Shown here one piece after another: positions 37,608-46,256 of a stretch of DNA of 64,000 bases. The DNA is from Corynebacterium sputi DSM 45148 (GTDB taxonomy: Bacteria > Actinomycetota > Actinomycetes > Mycobacteriales > Mycobacteriaceae), in NCBI RefSeq assembly GCF_000427865.1, contig NZ_ATYV01000008.1:16339-80338 (forward strand), written 5' to 3'. Numbering within the stretch: the stretch's first letter is position 1; every line of letters begins with the position of its first letter. The notes beneath the pieces were generated by a model. The model ran no database searches. It was given only the letters and a program-made list of their open reading frames with translations, and was not told the DNA's origin. A program made the translations under genes and the position numbers.

Positions 37608-37731
37608 GGTGCCGCCTTCGCACAGTCGTCTGGTCTTTGTAGGCCCTCTCACCTAGTTGGACGTGACGAACCAGGGGTGAGGTTCCCTCAAATCGAAAGA
37701 AGCACCCCTCTCCGAGTCACCCGATTACCCA

Positions 37732-37931
37732 TGAAGTGGCAGATTCGGCGGCTTTTCGCCCCTAAAGTGCCACTTTGCGAGGAAGTCTCTGCCACTCAGC
37801 GAGGTTATGGAAGTGCTCACTGCCTGCAGCTTTTCGTCACGTGACGAATACATGTGCTAATCCGGGCCCAGCGGACGTGCGAAAACGCCCGAGGGAACCG
37901 CAAGAAACTCGGTTCACTCGGACGCCAGGCG
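37732..37931 (+). repeat. Dispersed intergenic repeat, copy B
   Basis: Within a 392-base gene-free stretch (37608-37999). It aligns with the reverse complement of 24905-25145: GTGGCA...CTTTTCG...AAAGTGCCACT, TGCCACTCAGCGAGG, palindrome CGTCACGTGACG (37836-37847) and a hairpin of AACCG/CGGTT inside CGAG/CTCGG. The rest of the stretch shows nothing recognizable. Confidence 0.7.
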
Positions 37932-37999
37932 GAATGGGTGGGAACGGCTGGGTATGGGTGGAAAAGGCAGTGTGCGAGCGGCGGCTCGATAGACCTAAA

Positions 38000-39421
38000 T
38001 CAGTCGAGGACGACCTGTTTCGCCTTCTCGGTGGGATGAAACCTCTTCGAGGACGGCAGCACCTTCATCAATACCCAGTAGGCAACGGCCGCCGGGATGA
38101 GGCTGACGTACCAACCGACGTCTGCGAACGGTGCAGCACTGGCGGCGCCAACGGCGACAGCGATGACTGCTGCCCAGTTGGTGCCACGGAAGGAGCCGTT
38201 GGTGTCGTACAGCTCCTCCAAGGCCAGACGCTGCTTCCGGAAGAAGAAGTAGTCGATGACCATGATGGCGAAAATCGGGCCGAGGAAAGCGGAGTAGATC
38301 TGCACGAAGGTCTGCAGGCCGTCAGCGGATTCGTCGCGGACGAGAAGCCACGGGAACGTCAGCGGTGCGAGGAGTCCGACGATGACGGTGGCGTGCCAGA
38401 ACTTCATCTTGAAGATGTCCATGAGGACGTAAGTCGGCGGGACAACGTTGTTTAGAACGTTGGTTGTGACCTGGGAAAAGGCGATGGAGAACAGGGTGAC
38501 GACCAGGAGAACCGGGTTGCCCACGGCATTGGAGAATACATCGACCGGGTCGACGGCACCGGTTGCGTCGGTGACCATGAAGGCGATGACGCCCATGAAC
38601 AGGGTGACCGGCAGCAGAGCGAATGTGTAGAGCGCGGTGCGGAAACCACCGCTGGTGCCCTTGGTGTGCTCGCGGGAGTAGTCGCTGACGTTAATGATCA
38701 TGTTGGCGTAGATGCCGAGGAACAACATGGTGGCACCCCAGAAGGGCACGCCCCAGGAGCCCTCGACATTCATGGACTCGCCGATTTCAGAACCGTATTC
38801 GTTGACGACGGCGTAGAAGATGTAGATCAGTGCGGCGAGCATGAAGATCGCGCCGATGTTTTCCAGCCACTTGATGCCCTCGAAGCCGCCGACGGACAGG
38901 CCAATCTGCAGTGCCTGGAACAGGACGAACACGAGGATGATGTTGTTGAAGTCGAACATCACGTCCAGAATCGTGTTGATCGCGACGGCCCCGACCCAGC
39001 TCTGAAATCCGTACCAGACCACTGCTGGAATAGCGCGGATGAGACCGGGAATTTTGGTGCCGGACACGCCGAACATTGATCGGGCGTGGATCACGAAGGG
39101 GATGCCCCACCGGTTTCCGGCTGCGCCGTTGAGCGCGAGGCCGACACCAATCACCAGACAACCAATGCCAATGGCGACGGCCGCCTGGAAGAGATTGAGG
39201 GCACCGACCAGAGAGGAGCCCATGGTGAAGGTGCCGATCGAGATACAGCCACCCATCCACGTGAACATGTACGTGGTTTTGCCCATGATGCGGTTAGTGG
39301 TGGGGGCCAGGGAGTCGGACTGGTTCGGGTCGTAGGCGGCGGTTCCAGCGTCGGCGGAACCGGCTGGCGGTGCGAGAGGAGGGGCCGTAGGGGCTGTGAG
39401 AGGTTCGGACGGGGCGCTCAT
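38000..39421 (-). CDS. NCS1 family nucleobase/cation symporter
   Basis: 473 residues with about twelve membrane helices. SDSLAPTTNRIMGK in the first helix region and NRWGIPFVIHARSMFGVSG are signature stretches of NCS1 transporters for cytosine, allantoin or purines. The last gene of the purine operon, it probably imports guanine, hypoxanthine, uric acid or allantoin. The start at 39421 follows AAAGG. Confidence 0.88.
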   Translation of the reverse strand: MSAPSEPLTAPTAPPLAPPAGSADAGTAAYDPNQSDSLAPTTNRIMGKTTYMFTWMGGCISIGTFTMGSSLVGALNLFQAAVAIGIGCLVIGVGLALNGAAGNRWGIPFVIHARSMFGVSGTKIPGLIRAIPAVVWYGFQSWVGAVAINTILDVMFDFNNIILVFVLFQALQIGLSVGGFEGIKWLENIGAIFMLAALIYIFYAVVNEYGSEIGESMNVEGSWGVPFWGATMLFLGIYANMIINVSDYSREHTKGTSGGFRTALYTFALLPVTLFMGVIAFMVTDATGAVDPVDVFSNAVGNPVLLVVTLFSIAFSQVTTNVLNNVVPPTYVLMDIFKMKFWHATVIVGLLAPLTFPWLLVRDESADGLQTFVQIYSAFLGPIFAIMVIDYFFFRKQRLALEELYDTNGSFRGTNWAAVIAVAVGAASAAPFADVGWYVSLIPAAVAYWVLMKVLPSSKRFHPTEKAKQVVLD

Positions 39422-39519
39422 GCGGGGGCCTTTCGAGGAGGTCCGGGCTGTGGGTTCCTTTCCCATTTGAGTGGCCCCGCATGTCAACTCTGTTTCTTCA
39501 GAAAAGACTCACAGATTCC

Positions 39520-40797
39520 TCAGTTGACTCGCCTACCGGCCACGATGACCTCTGCGATCGCTCGGTCGTCGCCAAGCATCATCAGGGCAAAGAGCAGTTC
39601 CGCCGTGGTGGTGGCATAGTCGGCTCGGTTGCGCAGCACCGGGGAACTCTCAGGGTCGAGGACGACAAGGTCTGCGTCCTTGCCTGGTTCCAGGGAACCA
39701 ACATGCTTCCCGGCGCCCAAAGCCTCCGCACTCGACAGCGTCGCCAGCGTCAGCAGCTCTGTGGCTGACAATGGAGACCCGATCATGCGGGAGGCCTGAT
39801 AGGCCGCAGCGCAGGTAGCCAAGGGATTAAGGCTCGTGCCGGCACCGACGTCAGAGCCGAGTCCGACATGCAGGCCGGAGTACTTCTGCGCCTGATTCAC
39901 TCCGAAGATTCCGGAGCCGAGAAAGAAGTTCGAGGTCGGACAATGTGCCAAGGATGCCTCCGCGGCCCCCAAACGACTGAGCTCTGAATCGGACAAATGA
40001 ATCGCGTGGCCGAATACAGAACGCCTGCGCACCAAACCGAATTTCTCATAGACATCGGTGTAATCGGTGGCCCAGGGGAAAAGTTCGGATACCCAGGCGC
40101 ATTCCCCGGAGTTTTCGGAGAGGTGGGTTTGGATGGGGACGTCGGGAAGCGAAGAAGCGAGTTCACCGAGCGCTTGAAGTTGCGCGTCGGAGGACGTTGG
40201 CGCGAAGCGCGGCGTGATGGCGTATTCGAGCCGGTCAACGCCATGCCAGCGGTGATAGAGCTCCAAGCTTTGCTGCGCAGCGGAATCGGGAGTGTCCAAG
40301 AGTTCATCGGGGGCGTTACGGTCCATGCAGACCTTGCCGCTGATGATCCTGAGGCCGCGGGTGCGGGCGTGACGGAAGAGGGCGTCAACGCTGCCTGGGT
40401 GGACCGTGCCGTAGACGCATGCGGTGGTGACGCCGTTGGCGATGAGTTGGTCAGTGAAGAAGTCGGCGACGGTGTCGCAGTGGCCGTCATTGGCGAAGGC
40501 TGCTTCGGCGGGGAAGGTGTACTGCTCCAGCCATTGCAGTAGTTCATGGCCGGGCGAGGCGATCATGCCGATCTGCGGGAAATGCACGTGGGTGTCGATG
40601 AGCCCGGGGATGATCAGGCGTTCGCCGTGGTCCAGGATTGACGCGGCGCCGGGATTGCGTCGGAGCACCTCCTCCACTGGCCCAACATCTACGATCGCGC
40701 CGTCCGACCAGGCCACTGCACCGCGGGGGATGTCGAGGACGTCGCCGCCGGTGACTGGGGTGAGCACATGGCCCTTGATAATGTTCAGCAACCTCAC
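39520..40797 (-). CDS. guaD: Guanine deaminase
   Basis: 425 residues. Family signatures are GLIDTHVHFPQIGM, WLEQYTFPAE, YGTVHPGS, GKVCMDRNAPDELLDT and YAITPRFAPTSSDAQL; HLSENSGE and GLGSDVGAGTS supply further metal ligands. It converts guanine to xanthine and ammonia. A GTG at 40797 overlapping the reductase stop (GTGA) is the preferred start. In the purine operon it is the entry point from guanine. Confidence 0.94.
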   Translation of the reverse strand: MRLLNIIKGHVLTPVTGGDVLDIPRGAVAWSDGAIVDVGPVEEVLRRNPGAASILDHGERLIIPGLIDTHVHFPQIGMIASPGHELLQWLEQYTFPAEAAFANDGHCDTVADFFTDQLIANGVTTACVYGTVHPGSVDALFRHARTRGLRIISGKVCMDRNAPDELLDTPDSAAQQSLELYHRWHGVDRLEYAITPRFAPTSSDAQLQALGELASSLPDVPIQTHLSENSGECAWVSELFPWATDYTDVYEKFGLVRRRSVFGHAIHLSDSELSRLGAAEASLAHCPTSNFFLGSGIFGVNQAQKYSGLHVGLGSDVGAGTSLNPLATCAAAYQASRMIGSPLSATELLTLATLSSAEALGAGKHVGSLEPGKDADLVVLDPESSPVLRNRADYATTTAELLFALMMLGDDRAIAEVIVAGRRVN

Positions 40798-41819
40798 ACC
40801 TCCAGTGTCAGGGACGGTGTCTTCGAACGCGAGCAGCACACGTTGATCCGCGAGTTGGAGGCGTGTTCAACCGGCGACTGGGATTCATCTCGGTGTTCTG
40901 GGGTTCCTGCGACAACTCCGGTCAGGCAGGAGCCGCAGATTCCCATTTCGCAGGACAGTTCCACGGGGTAACCATGCTCTAGGAGGACCTCAGCGATGGT
41001 TTGATTCTCCCCAACTGTCATGGTGTCTCCGGTTGAGGCGGCGGTGACGGTGAAGCTGTCGCCGGTGAGGTCGACCGGTTCGGACAAGGCGAACCGTTCC
41101 ACGTGAACGGCTGCGGTGGGCCAGCCATCGGCCTCGGCGATCGCGACGGCGCGGTCGATAAATCCGGCTGGGCCGCAGATGTATAGGTGGTCACCGGGTA
41201 GGCACGCCTCCGGCAGCATCGAGGCGGTGCGAAGGCTGTCGCCTCGTTCACTGAAATGCTTCACGACGTCCTCTTCCCACACCTTCCCCTCCATCCATCC
41301 GGACATCGGCATTGTTGTCTGGTTGGACGAATAGCAGTGGAATCGAACCGGCAGGTCCACGGCGGTCTGCGCTTCGGCCATCGAGAGAAGCGGTGTGATG
41401 CCGATGCCGCCAGCGAGGAGGATCGTGCGGCCGGGGTTTTCGGTATCCGATGGTTCAGCAAGTGGGAAGTTGTTGCGAGGGCCGGTGACCTCCAGGGTGT
41501 GGCCGACGCGGAGTTGTTCGTGGATTACTTTCGAGCCGCCACGGCCGATGTCGTCTCGGCGCACGGCGATGTGCCAGCGGTCGCGTGAGCCCTCGGCCGA
41601 GGGGTCGCCGATCAGCGAGTACTGGCGGAGCACTGGGCCAAGATGGATATCGACGTGGGAGCCGGCGGTCCATTCCGGCAGGGTTGCTCCGCTGCCGTCG
41701 GTGTCGAGGTTGGCGGCGCGCAGTTCGATGAGCAGGACGTCTTTTCCTGCGCGGGCCATGGATTCGACGACCATCAGTGTCGTGGGTGTGGTCGAAGTAG
41801 TCGGGGTGCTGGTAGTCAT
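40794..41819 (-). CDS. PDR/VanB family reductase, HpxE-like, partner of the Rieske oxygenase
   Basis: 341 residues. It has RQYSLIGDPSAEGS (flavin), LLAGGIGITPLLSM (NAD) and a C-terminal ferredoxin with CEMGICGSCLTGV and a last Cys in NVCCSRS. It would transfer electrons from NADH to the oxygenase encoded 9 bases upstream. In Klebsiella the HpxD-HpxE pair is proposed to oxidize hypoxanthine. The same role, or a later purine oxidation, is inferred here. Confidence 0.88.
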   Translation of the reverse strand: MTTSTPTTSTTPTTLMVVESMARAGKDVLLIELRAANLDTDGSGATLPEWTAGSHVDIHLGPVLRQYSLIGDPSAEGSRDRWHIAVRRDDIGRGGSKVIHEQLRVGHTLEVTGPRNNFPLAEPSDTENPGRTILLAGGIGITPLLSMAEAQTAVDLPVRFHCYSSNQTTMPMSGWMEGKVWEEDVVKHFSERGDSLRTASMLPEACLPGDHLYICGPAGFIDRAVAIAEADGWPTAAVHVERFALSEPVDLTGDSFTVTAASTGDTMTVGENQTIAEVLLEHGYPVELSCEMGICGSCLTGVVAGTPEHRDESQSPVEHASNSRINVCCSRSKTPSLTLEV

Positions 41820-41827
41820 TGCTGCCC

Positions 41828-43072
41828 CTAAACCGTGAAGAATTCGGACAGGCCGATGCCGCGGAGAGCGCGTCGGTAAGCGATGGAGGACTTATCCGCG
41901 GGGATGTGAACTTCCAAGGCGGGGTCGAGCGGGAGGTTCTCCGGCTTCTGGGCCTCAACCATGGCACGGTCTTCTTCGAATACCTGGACGTTGAAGTCGT
42001 AGACGTCCTGGACGGGTTGGTCGGTGTCGAAGTTGCGGCAACGGGCGTCGAAAAGCCGGGTCTTTTTCGCCGAGACCGGACAGGCTGCGTTCATCATGCT
42101 GAGGACCGCGCCCTCTGGGAAATGGACGACGAGTGTCGCGGTGAACGGCACATGTAAGCGGAAGTGGCGCAGCCAATTGAAGCCTTCGGGGATGGCGGCG
42201 ACTGCCTCGGTGGCAGTGTGCGGAACATTCGGCATGGTCGACCAGTATTCGGCTTCGAAGCCATCAGAGATCACTACCGGGGTGTAGTCAGGGACCTCAG
42301 GCTGGTCGGCGAGGGCGAAAGATGGCGCATGGACGAAGGCGAAGTGCGCGACGTCCAAGAAGCCCTCAACCTGGCGGCCGGCGAATGCCTCGATATCGAT
42401 GATGGGGCAGTTGATCTGCTGGTAGCCCTCGTCATCCCAGTGCGGGACCGGCGGAATGTCAGCGACGGTATCGACGCCAGGAACTGCGCCAGGCTTCGCT
42501 GCGAGACACACCCACACCAGACCATAACGCTCCTCCACTGCATAGGAGTTGAGGTTCATCTTCGCCGGGATCCGGTTCTTCGGGTGCGCCGGAATGTCGG
42601 TGCATTCGCCATTCGAACCGAAGCGAAGGCCGTGGTACGGGCACTTTAAGCCTTTGCCGTCGTGCTGGCTTTCGCCGAGGCTGAGCTTCATGCCGCGGTG
42701 CGGGCAGAGGTCGTCGGCGACAGTTGTGACCCCGTCTGCGCGGTAAAGCACCAGCGGCATGTCCAAGAGAGTGACGCCGGTGGGACCTTCGGTGACGTCT
42801 TCAACCTTCGATACCGGATACCAATACTTCGCGATGATCTGCCAGTCGCGCGGCTCGAACGTCAGGTTGCGCGGCAGCGGCAGGTCACCGGGCTGGGGTT
42901 CATAGCCGGTATCAGTCGAGGCTGCGGCAGCTCGGGGCAAGGTTCCGACGGAACCGGCGCCCTGGCCCTGCACTCCGGTCAGATCCGGGGTGAAGGACGG
43001 TCGGGAGAGTCGGGAACGTTGGAGGGGACTGTCCGCTTCGAAGCGGGTATCGGTGGCAGGGGTGGTCGTCAT
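41828..43072 (-). CDS. Rieske non-heme iron oxygenase, HpxD-like, in purine operon
   Basis: 414 residues from the ATG at 43072, preceded by GAGGAG; another ATG at 43081 is too close to that site. The Rieske centre is CPHRG...CPYHG (about residues 122-145). The mononuclear iron site is indicated by FLDVAHFAFVH with an upstream Glu/Asp. The N-terminal 60 residues are non-conserved. It lies between uraH and its reductase. The substrate is inferred from context as a purine. Confidence 0.87.
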   Translation of the reverse strand: MTTTPATDTRFEADSPLQRSRLSRPSFTPDLTGVQGQGAGSVGTLPRAAAASTDTGYEPQPGDLPLPRNLTFEPRDWQIIAKYWYPVSKVEDVTEGPTGVTLLDMPLVLYRADGVTTVADDLCPHRGMKLSLGESQHDGKGLKCPYHGLRFGSNGECTDIPAHPKNRIPAKMNLNSYAVEERYGLVWVCLAAKPGAVPGVDTVADIPPVPHWDDEGYQQINCPIIDIEAFAGRQVEGFLDVAHFAFVHAPSFALADQPEVPDYTPVVISDGFEAEYWSTMPNVPHTATEAVAAIPEGFNWLRHFRLHVPFTATLVVHFPEGAVLSMMNAACPVSAKKTRLFDARCRNFDTDQPVQDVYDFNVQVFEEDRAMVEAQKPENLPLDPALEVHIPADKSSIAYRRALRGIGLSEFFTV

Positions 43073-43225
43073 TGCTCTCATCTCCTCAGATGGGCTGGTG
43101 ATCAGAAGAAGGGTCGGGTGTCAGGCGCGCGGAATCGGCGCAGGTCAACAACCGTGTGCGATCTGACCGGGGTTCCATCCCGTGGACAGTGCTGAGGAGG
43201 CGATGAGAGGTGAGGTCACAGGAGG

Positions 43226-43564
43226 TCAGCTCCCCCGGTACGTGGAGTAGCCATACGGCGACAGCAGCAGCGGAATGTGCAGATGAGACGGCTCATTGCG
43301 GTCCCCGGTGATGGAGAACGTCACGTCAGTCCACGGGTACAAGGTCGCGGCCCCGGAGCCGGCCAGGTAGTCGCCGGTGAGAAAGCGCATCCGGTAGACA
43401 CCCACGCCGGGCGACTCGCGGAACTTGTGGCGCCCATCAGCGTCGGTAGTGACAGTGACGATCGGGCGATCTTTCCCGTCGAAGCTCACCTCTGCCAGTT
43501 CAACGGTCATTCCTGCCGCCGGCAGCCCGGTGGACGTGTCCAGGACGTGGGTCGACAGGCTCAT
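43226..43564 (-). CDS. uraH: 5-Hydroxyisourate hydrolase
   Basis: 112 residues, transthyretin-like. The start SLSTHVLDTSTGLPAAG and the end YSTYRGS match the family's conserved His and the terminal YRG-S. It opens 5-hydroxyisourate to OHCU. It overlaps uraD by 4 bases, and is followed by 153 bases before the Rieske gene. Confidence 0.96.
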   Translation of the reverse strand: MSLSTHVLDTSTGLPAAGMTVELAEVSFDGKDRPIVTVTTDADGRHKFRESPGVGVYRMRFLTGDYLAGSGAATLYPWTDVTFSITGDRNEPSHLHIPLLLSPYGYSTYRGS

Positions 43565-44106
43565 TTGTTCTCCTCCTCGGCGATGAATCCGCGCAGGCGC
43601 AGTTGATTGATCTGGTCGAGCTGACGGTGGGCGATGTCGATTTCCTGACCCGGGTCATTACCCATGCGTTCAGTGAGCTGGTCCAAGATCTCCTGGCTCG
43701 ACAGGCCCGCAGCACGGATCAGGAAGTTGAACCCAAAGTGATCGCGATACTCCGGCTGTAGCTCCCGCAGTCGATCCAGCGCTTCGGCATCGGACTGAGC
43801 TTCGGATTGTTCAGCCGCAGAGCGGCTGCCGGCTGCCACAGTTCCGCCGATCGGAGGGTGGGCGTTGATGGAGGTGAGGATCTGGTCGTCGGGAAGCGAG
43901 TGCAGTTGCTTCGACGCAGTTGCGCAGATCTCCTCAATGTCAGTCATCGGACGCACCGCGACAACAGCGGCGGCAAGTTCCGCGCTGCCGAAAAGCTCGC
44001 TCAACGACGCCTCCAATGCCCCACCCGAGGCAGCATTGAACTCCTCGACGGTAATGGGACCGGCGAGGGTGGGAGGGGAATCGGTGGGCGTCGGCGAAAC
44101 TGTCAT
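43561..44106 (-). CDS. uraD: OHCU decarboxylase
   Basis: 181 residues. FNAASGGALEASLSELFG at the start, INAHPPIGG with the catalytic His, and FGFNFLIRAAG are signatures. It decarboxylates OHCU to (S)-allantoin. The ATG at 44106 is chosen; ATG at 44130 is possible. It heads the purine operon. The S isomer produced is the substrate of the allantoinase at 14215. Confidence 0.93.
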   Translation of the reverse strand: MTVSPTPTDSPPTLAGPITVEEFNAASGGALEASLSELFGSAELAAAVVAVRPMTDIEEICATASKQLHSLPDDQILTSINAHPPIGGTVAAGSRSAAEQSEAQSDAEALDRLRELQPEYRDHFGFNFLIRAAGLSSQEILDQLTERMGNDPGQEIDIAHRQLDQINQLRLRGFIAEEENK

Positions 44107-44212
44107 GCGACCAGTGTCCGACACGACCATTTCCCGTCTGTAAATCGGCTGTTGCGGATCGGCAAACGACAAGCTCATACGTAGAATGTCGGGCAGATAA
44201 TGGAGGTGTCTG

Positions 44213-44779
44213 ATGGAACCGAGGCACAAGCGAATCGCAGCTTGGACGGGCGTCGCGATCACTGCAGGATCAAGTGCGCTGCTAGGCGGACTGGCCTTGC
44301 GAGACCGAATGTTCCAACGATTCGACGCCGCAGAAGCCGAGCGATATTCACGCCGGCCGGGCGACGACCTAGTCGCGGACGCACAGGTCCATGACGACCA
44401 CGGAGTAACCGTGGACGCACCAGTCGACGAGGTCTGGTCGCGGGTGCAGCGGCTCGCGGCTGAATCAGGGCTGAAGGTGGCACTTTCTGAGGAGCCGAAA
44501 TTCGTTGTCGTCACCGGTAGCGCGGGAATGTCAGTCGGCTTTTATATGCGCCCGGAACATGGCCTCGACGGATGGCCGAAGACCCGACTTCATGTGCGGC
44601 AACGGCACTCGGCGGGTTCGCTTGGTGCGAAGGCGCAGATGCGGTTGACGACCGGTATCACAACGGCGATGACCTGGCGAATGCTGAGGGATCTCTCGGT
44701 ACCGACAACGTCAGATGGGACCCATGGCGGCGATGAGTCCGTAGTTCTCGGCGAGGATTCGGGCACCAATCGCGATTAG
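44213..44779 (+). CDS. Hypothetical SRPBCC-like protein with N-terminal membrane anchor
   Basis: 188 residues. One membrane helix (about 9-30) is followed by a domain with VTVDAPVDEVWSRVQRLAAE, the helix of SRPBCC polyketide-cyclase-like proteins. The last 23 codons overlap the end of mntP on the other strand (tail to tail). The last stretch looks non-conserved, so a frameshift or extension is possible. Function unknown. Confidence 0.6.
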   Translation: MEPRHKRIAAWTGVAITAGSSALLGGLALRDRMFQRFDAAEAERYSRRPGDDLVADAQVHDDHGVTVDAPVDEVWSRVQRLAAESGLKVALSEEPKFVVVTGSAGMSVGFYMRPEHGLDGWPKTRLHVRQRHSAGSLGAKAQMRLTTGITTAMTWRMLRDLSVPTTSDGTHGGDESVVLGEDSGTNRD

Positions 44780-45313
44780 CACGAGGCCGCCGAAGATCTC
44801 TGCGGGCTTGCGGAACCTCAGTCCAACGCGCTGCCCCATCAGCACGCCACCGAATGACAAGAACCAGGTCACCACGCCAATAATGAGGACGGCGGACCAG
44901 ATCGACACATCTAGCACGGCAAAGGAGACACCGATTGCCGCAGCGTCGATGCTGGTGGCCACGCCAAGAATCAGCAGCCTGCGAATGCCGAAAGAGTGTT
45001 TGGCGTTCGGGTCCGGGGCATCTGCGCAATCGTCACTGTCACCGGAGAAGGCATCGACGATCATCTTCGCGCCGACCAGAACGAGCAGAACAAAAGCGAT
45101 CCAGTGATCGACCGGTTCAAGGAACTGCGCGAACTGGGACGCAAAGAACCAGCCGAGCAGAGGCATCGCGACCTGGAACACTGCGAAAATACTCGCGACG
45201 ATCACTGCATGCCGGTACAGGAACTTCCGCACCCCGACGCCATTGACCAACGCGACTGCGAATGCGTCGACAGAGATCCCCACTGCAACGAGGAGAATTG
45301 TCCATGACGGCAT
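44711..45313 (-). CDS. mntP: Manganese efflux pump MntP family
   Basis: 200 residues and six membrane helices in two repeats: VGISVDAFAVALVNG near the start and GVATSIDAAAIGVSFAV near 115. The paired Asp residues in these helices are the metal-translocating residues of MntP. It is divergent from the DtxR/MntR-type gene, which suggests manganese-responsive control. Confidence 0.92.
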   Translation of the reverse strand: MPSWTILLVAVGISVDAFAVALVNGVGVRKFLYRHAVIVASIFAVFQVAMPLLGWFFASQFAQFLEPVDHWIAFVLLVLVGAKMIVDAFSGDSDDCADAPDPNAKHSFGIRRLLILGVATSIDAAAIGVSFAVLDVSIWSAVLIIGVVTWFLSFGGVLMGQRVGLRFRKPAEIFGGLVLIAIGARILAENYGLIAAMGPI

Positions 45314-45471
45314 GACGGTCGATGGCCTTTCTGGCAGGGTCCCGCGTGGCGTGGGACGGAATGTCCGCGCGATGAACCACTGTCATCGATACACCTGTTA
45401 TGTGTCTACGGATAACTATGGTTGTGGGTCGTCCAGAATTCTTTTGGAGTGAAGCGAAACCTTCCTCAGGT

Positions 45472-45486
45472 AGGATTTCGTATCCT
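45472..45486 (+). promoter_or_regulatory. Inverted repeat in the mntP-regulator interval
   Basis: AGGAT-ttcgt-ATCCT, about 80 bases before the regulator's ATG and about 160 bases before mntP's ATG. A candidate operator for the metalloregulator, by position and symmetry only. Confidence 0.3.
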
Positions 45487-45565
45487 GTCCACGGGTAAGT
45501 CTGAGCGCGTCCATGTGACTTTTTCCCGACAGGACTGGTCCGACTACATCAGGCAGGATGGTGAA

Positions 45566-46240
45566 ATGCCCGCGCAGGAGAACAGCCGCGTCATTGAGGA
45601 CTACGTCACCCTCATTTGGAAGGCAAGCGAATGGCCCGGCGACGGTCTTCGCGTCACCACCTCTGACCTCGCCTCGGCGCTCCAGGTCACCCCGTCGACG
45701 GTGTCGGCGAACCTGAAAAAGCTCGCCCGCGAGGAACTGATCAATTACGAGCCCTATGGGGACATCGGATTGACCGATGCCGGCGAGCGGATCGCTCTGG
45801 ATGTGGTGCGGCGGCACCGTCTGCTGGAGACGTACTTAGTGGAGTTCCTCGGATTCCAATGGGACGAGGTCCACGATGAGGCAGATCGCCTAGAGCATGC
45901 TGCGTCGGATCTGTTGATTGAGCGCATTGATGCGATGCTCGGGCACCCGACCGTCGACCCCCATGGTGACCCGATCCCTCGGCCGGGAATCGACGTCAGC
46001 GTTCCGGCACGGCTATTGACTTCCTGCCGAGACACCGAGACGGTTCGGGTCGCTCGAGTCTCCGACGCCAATCCCGCAATCCTCCGATTCCTCTCAGACC
46101 GGAACATCACGGTCGGGTCGGATCTGGAAGTCATCACTCCGATGAGCACCACAGGCCTAATGACGATCCGGCACGCGGACACCACCATCGAACTCAGCAC
46201 CGTCATCGCCACCGCAATTCACGTCAGCGACCCGCACTAA
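45566..46240 (+). CDS. mntR: DtxR/MntR family metal-dependent regulator
   Basis: 224 residues. A winged helix (LASALQVTPSTVSANLKKL) is followed by the dimerization/metal domain (HRLLETYLVEFLGFQWDEVH, HAASDLLIERIDAMLGHP) and a C-terminal SH3-like domain. The conserved 'HRLLE' and DEVHDEADRLEH stretches carry the metal ligands. The ATG at 45566 is chosen; the frame is open for 48 codons upstream. Likely responds to Mn(II). Confidence 0.88.
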   Translation: MPAQENSRVIEDYVTLIWKASEWPGDGLRVTTSDLASALQVTPSTVSANLKKLAREELINYEPYGDIGLTDAGERIALDVVRRHRLLETYLVEFLGFQWDEVHDEADRLEHAASDLLIERIDAMLGHPTVDPHGDPIPRPGIDVSVPARLLTSCRDTETVRVARVSDANPAILRFLSDRNITVGSDLEVITPMSTTGLMTIRHADTTIELSTVIATAIHVSDPH

Positions 46241-46256
46241 TTCCGCGTCCGAATCG

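Noticed and set aside
45314..45420. A yybP-ykoY manganese riboswitch before mntP
   Set aside because: The leader has only a short GTCCC/GGGAC hairpin and lacks the conserved internal loops of this class.
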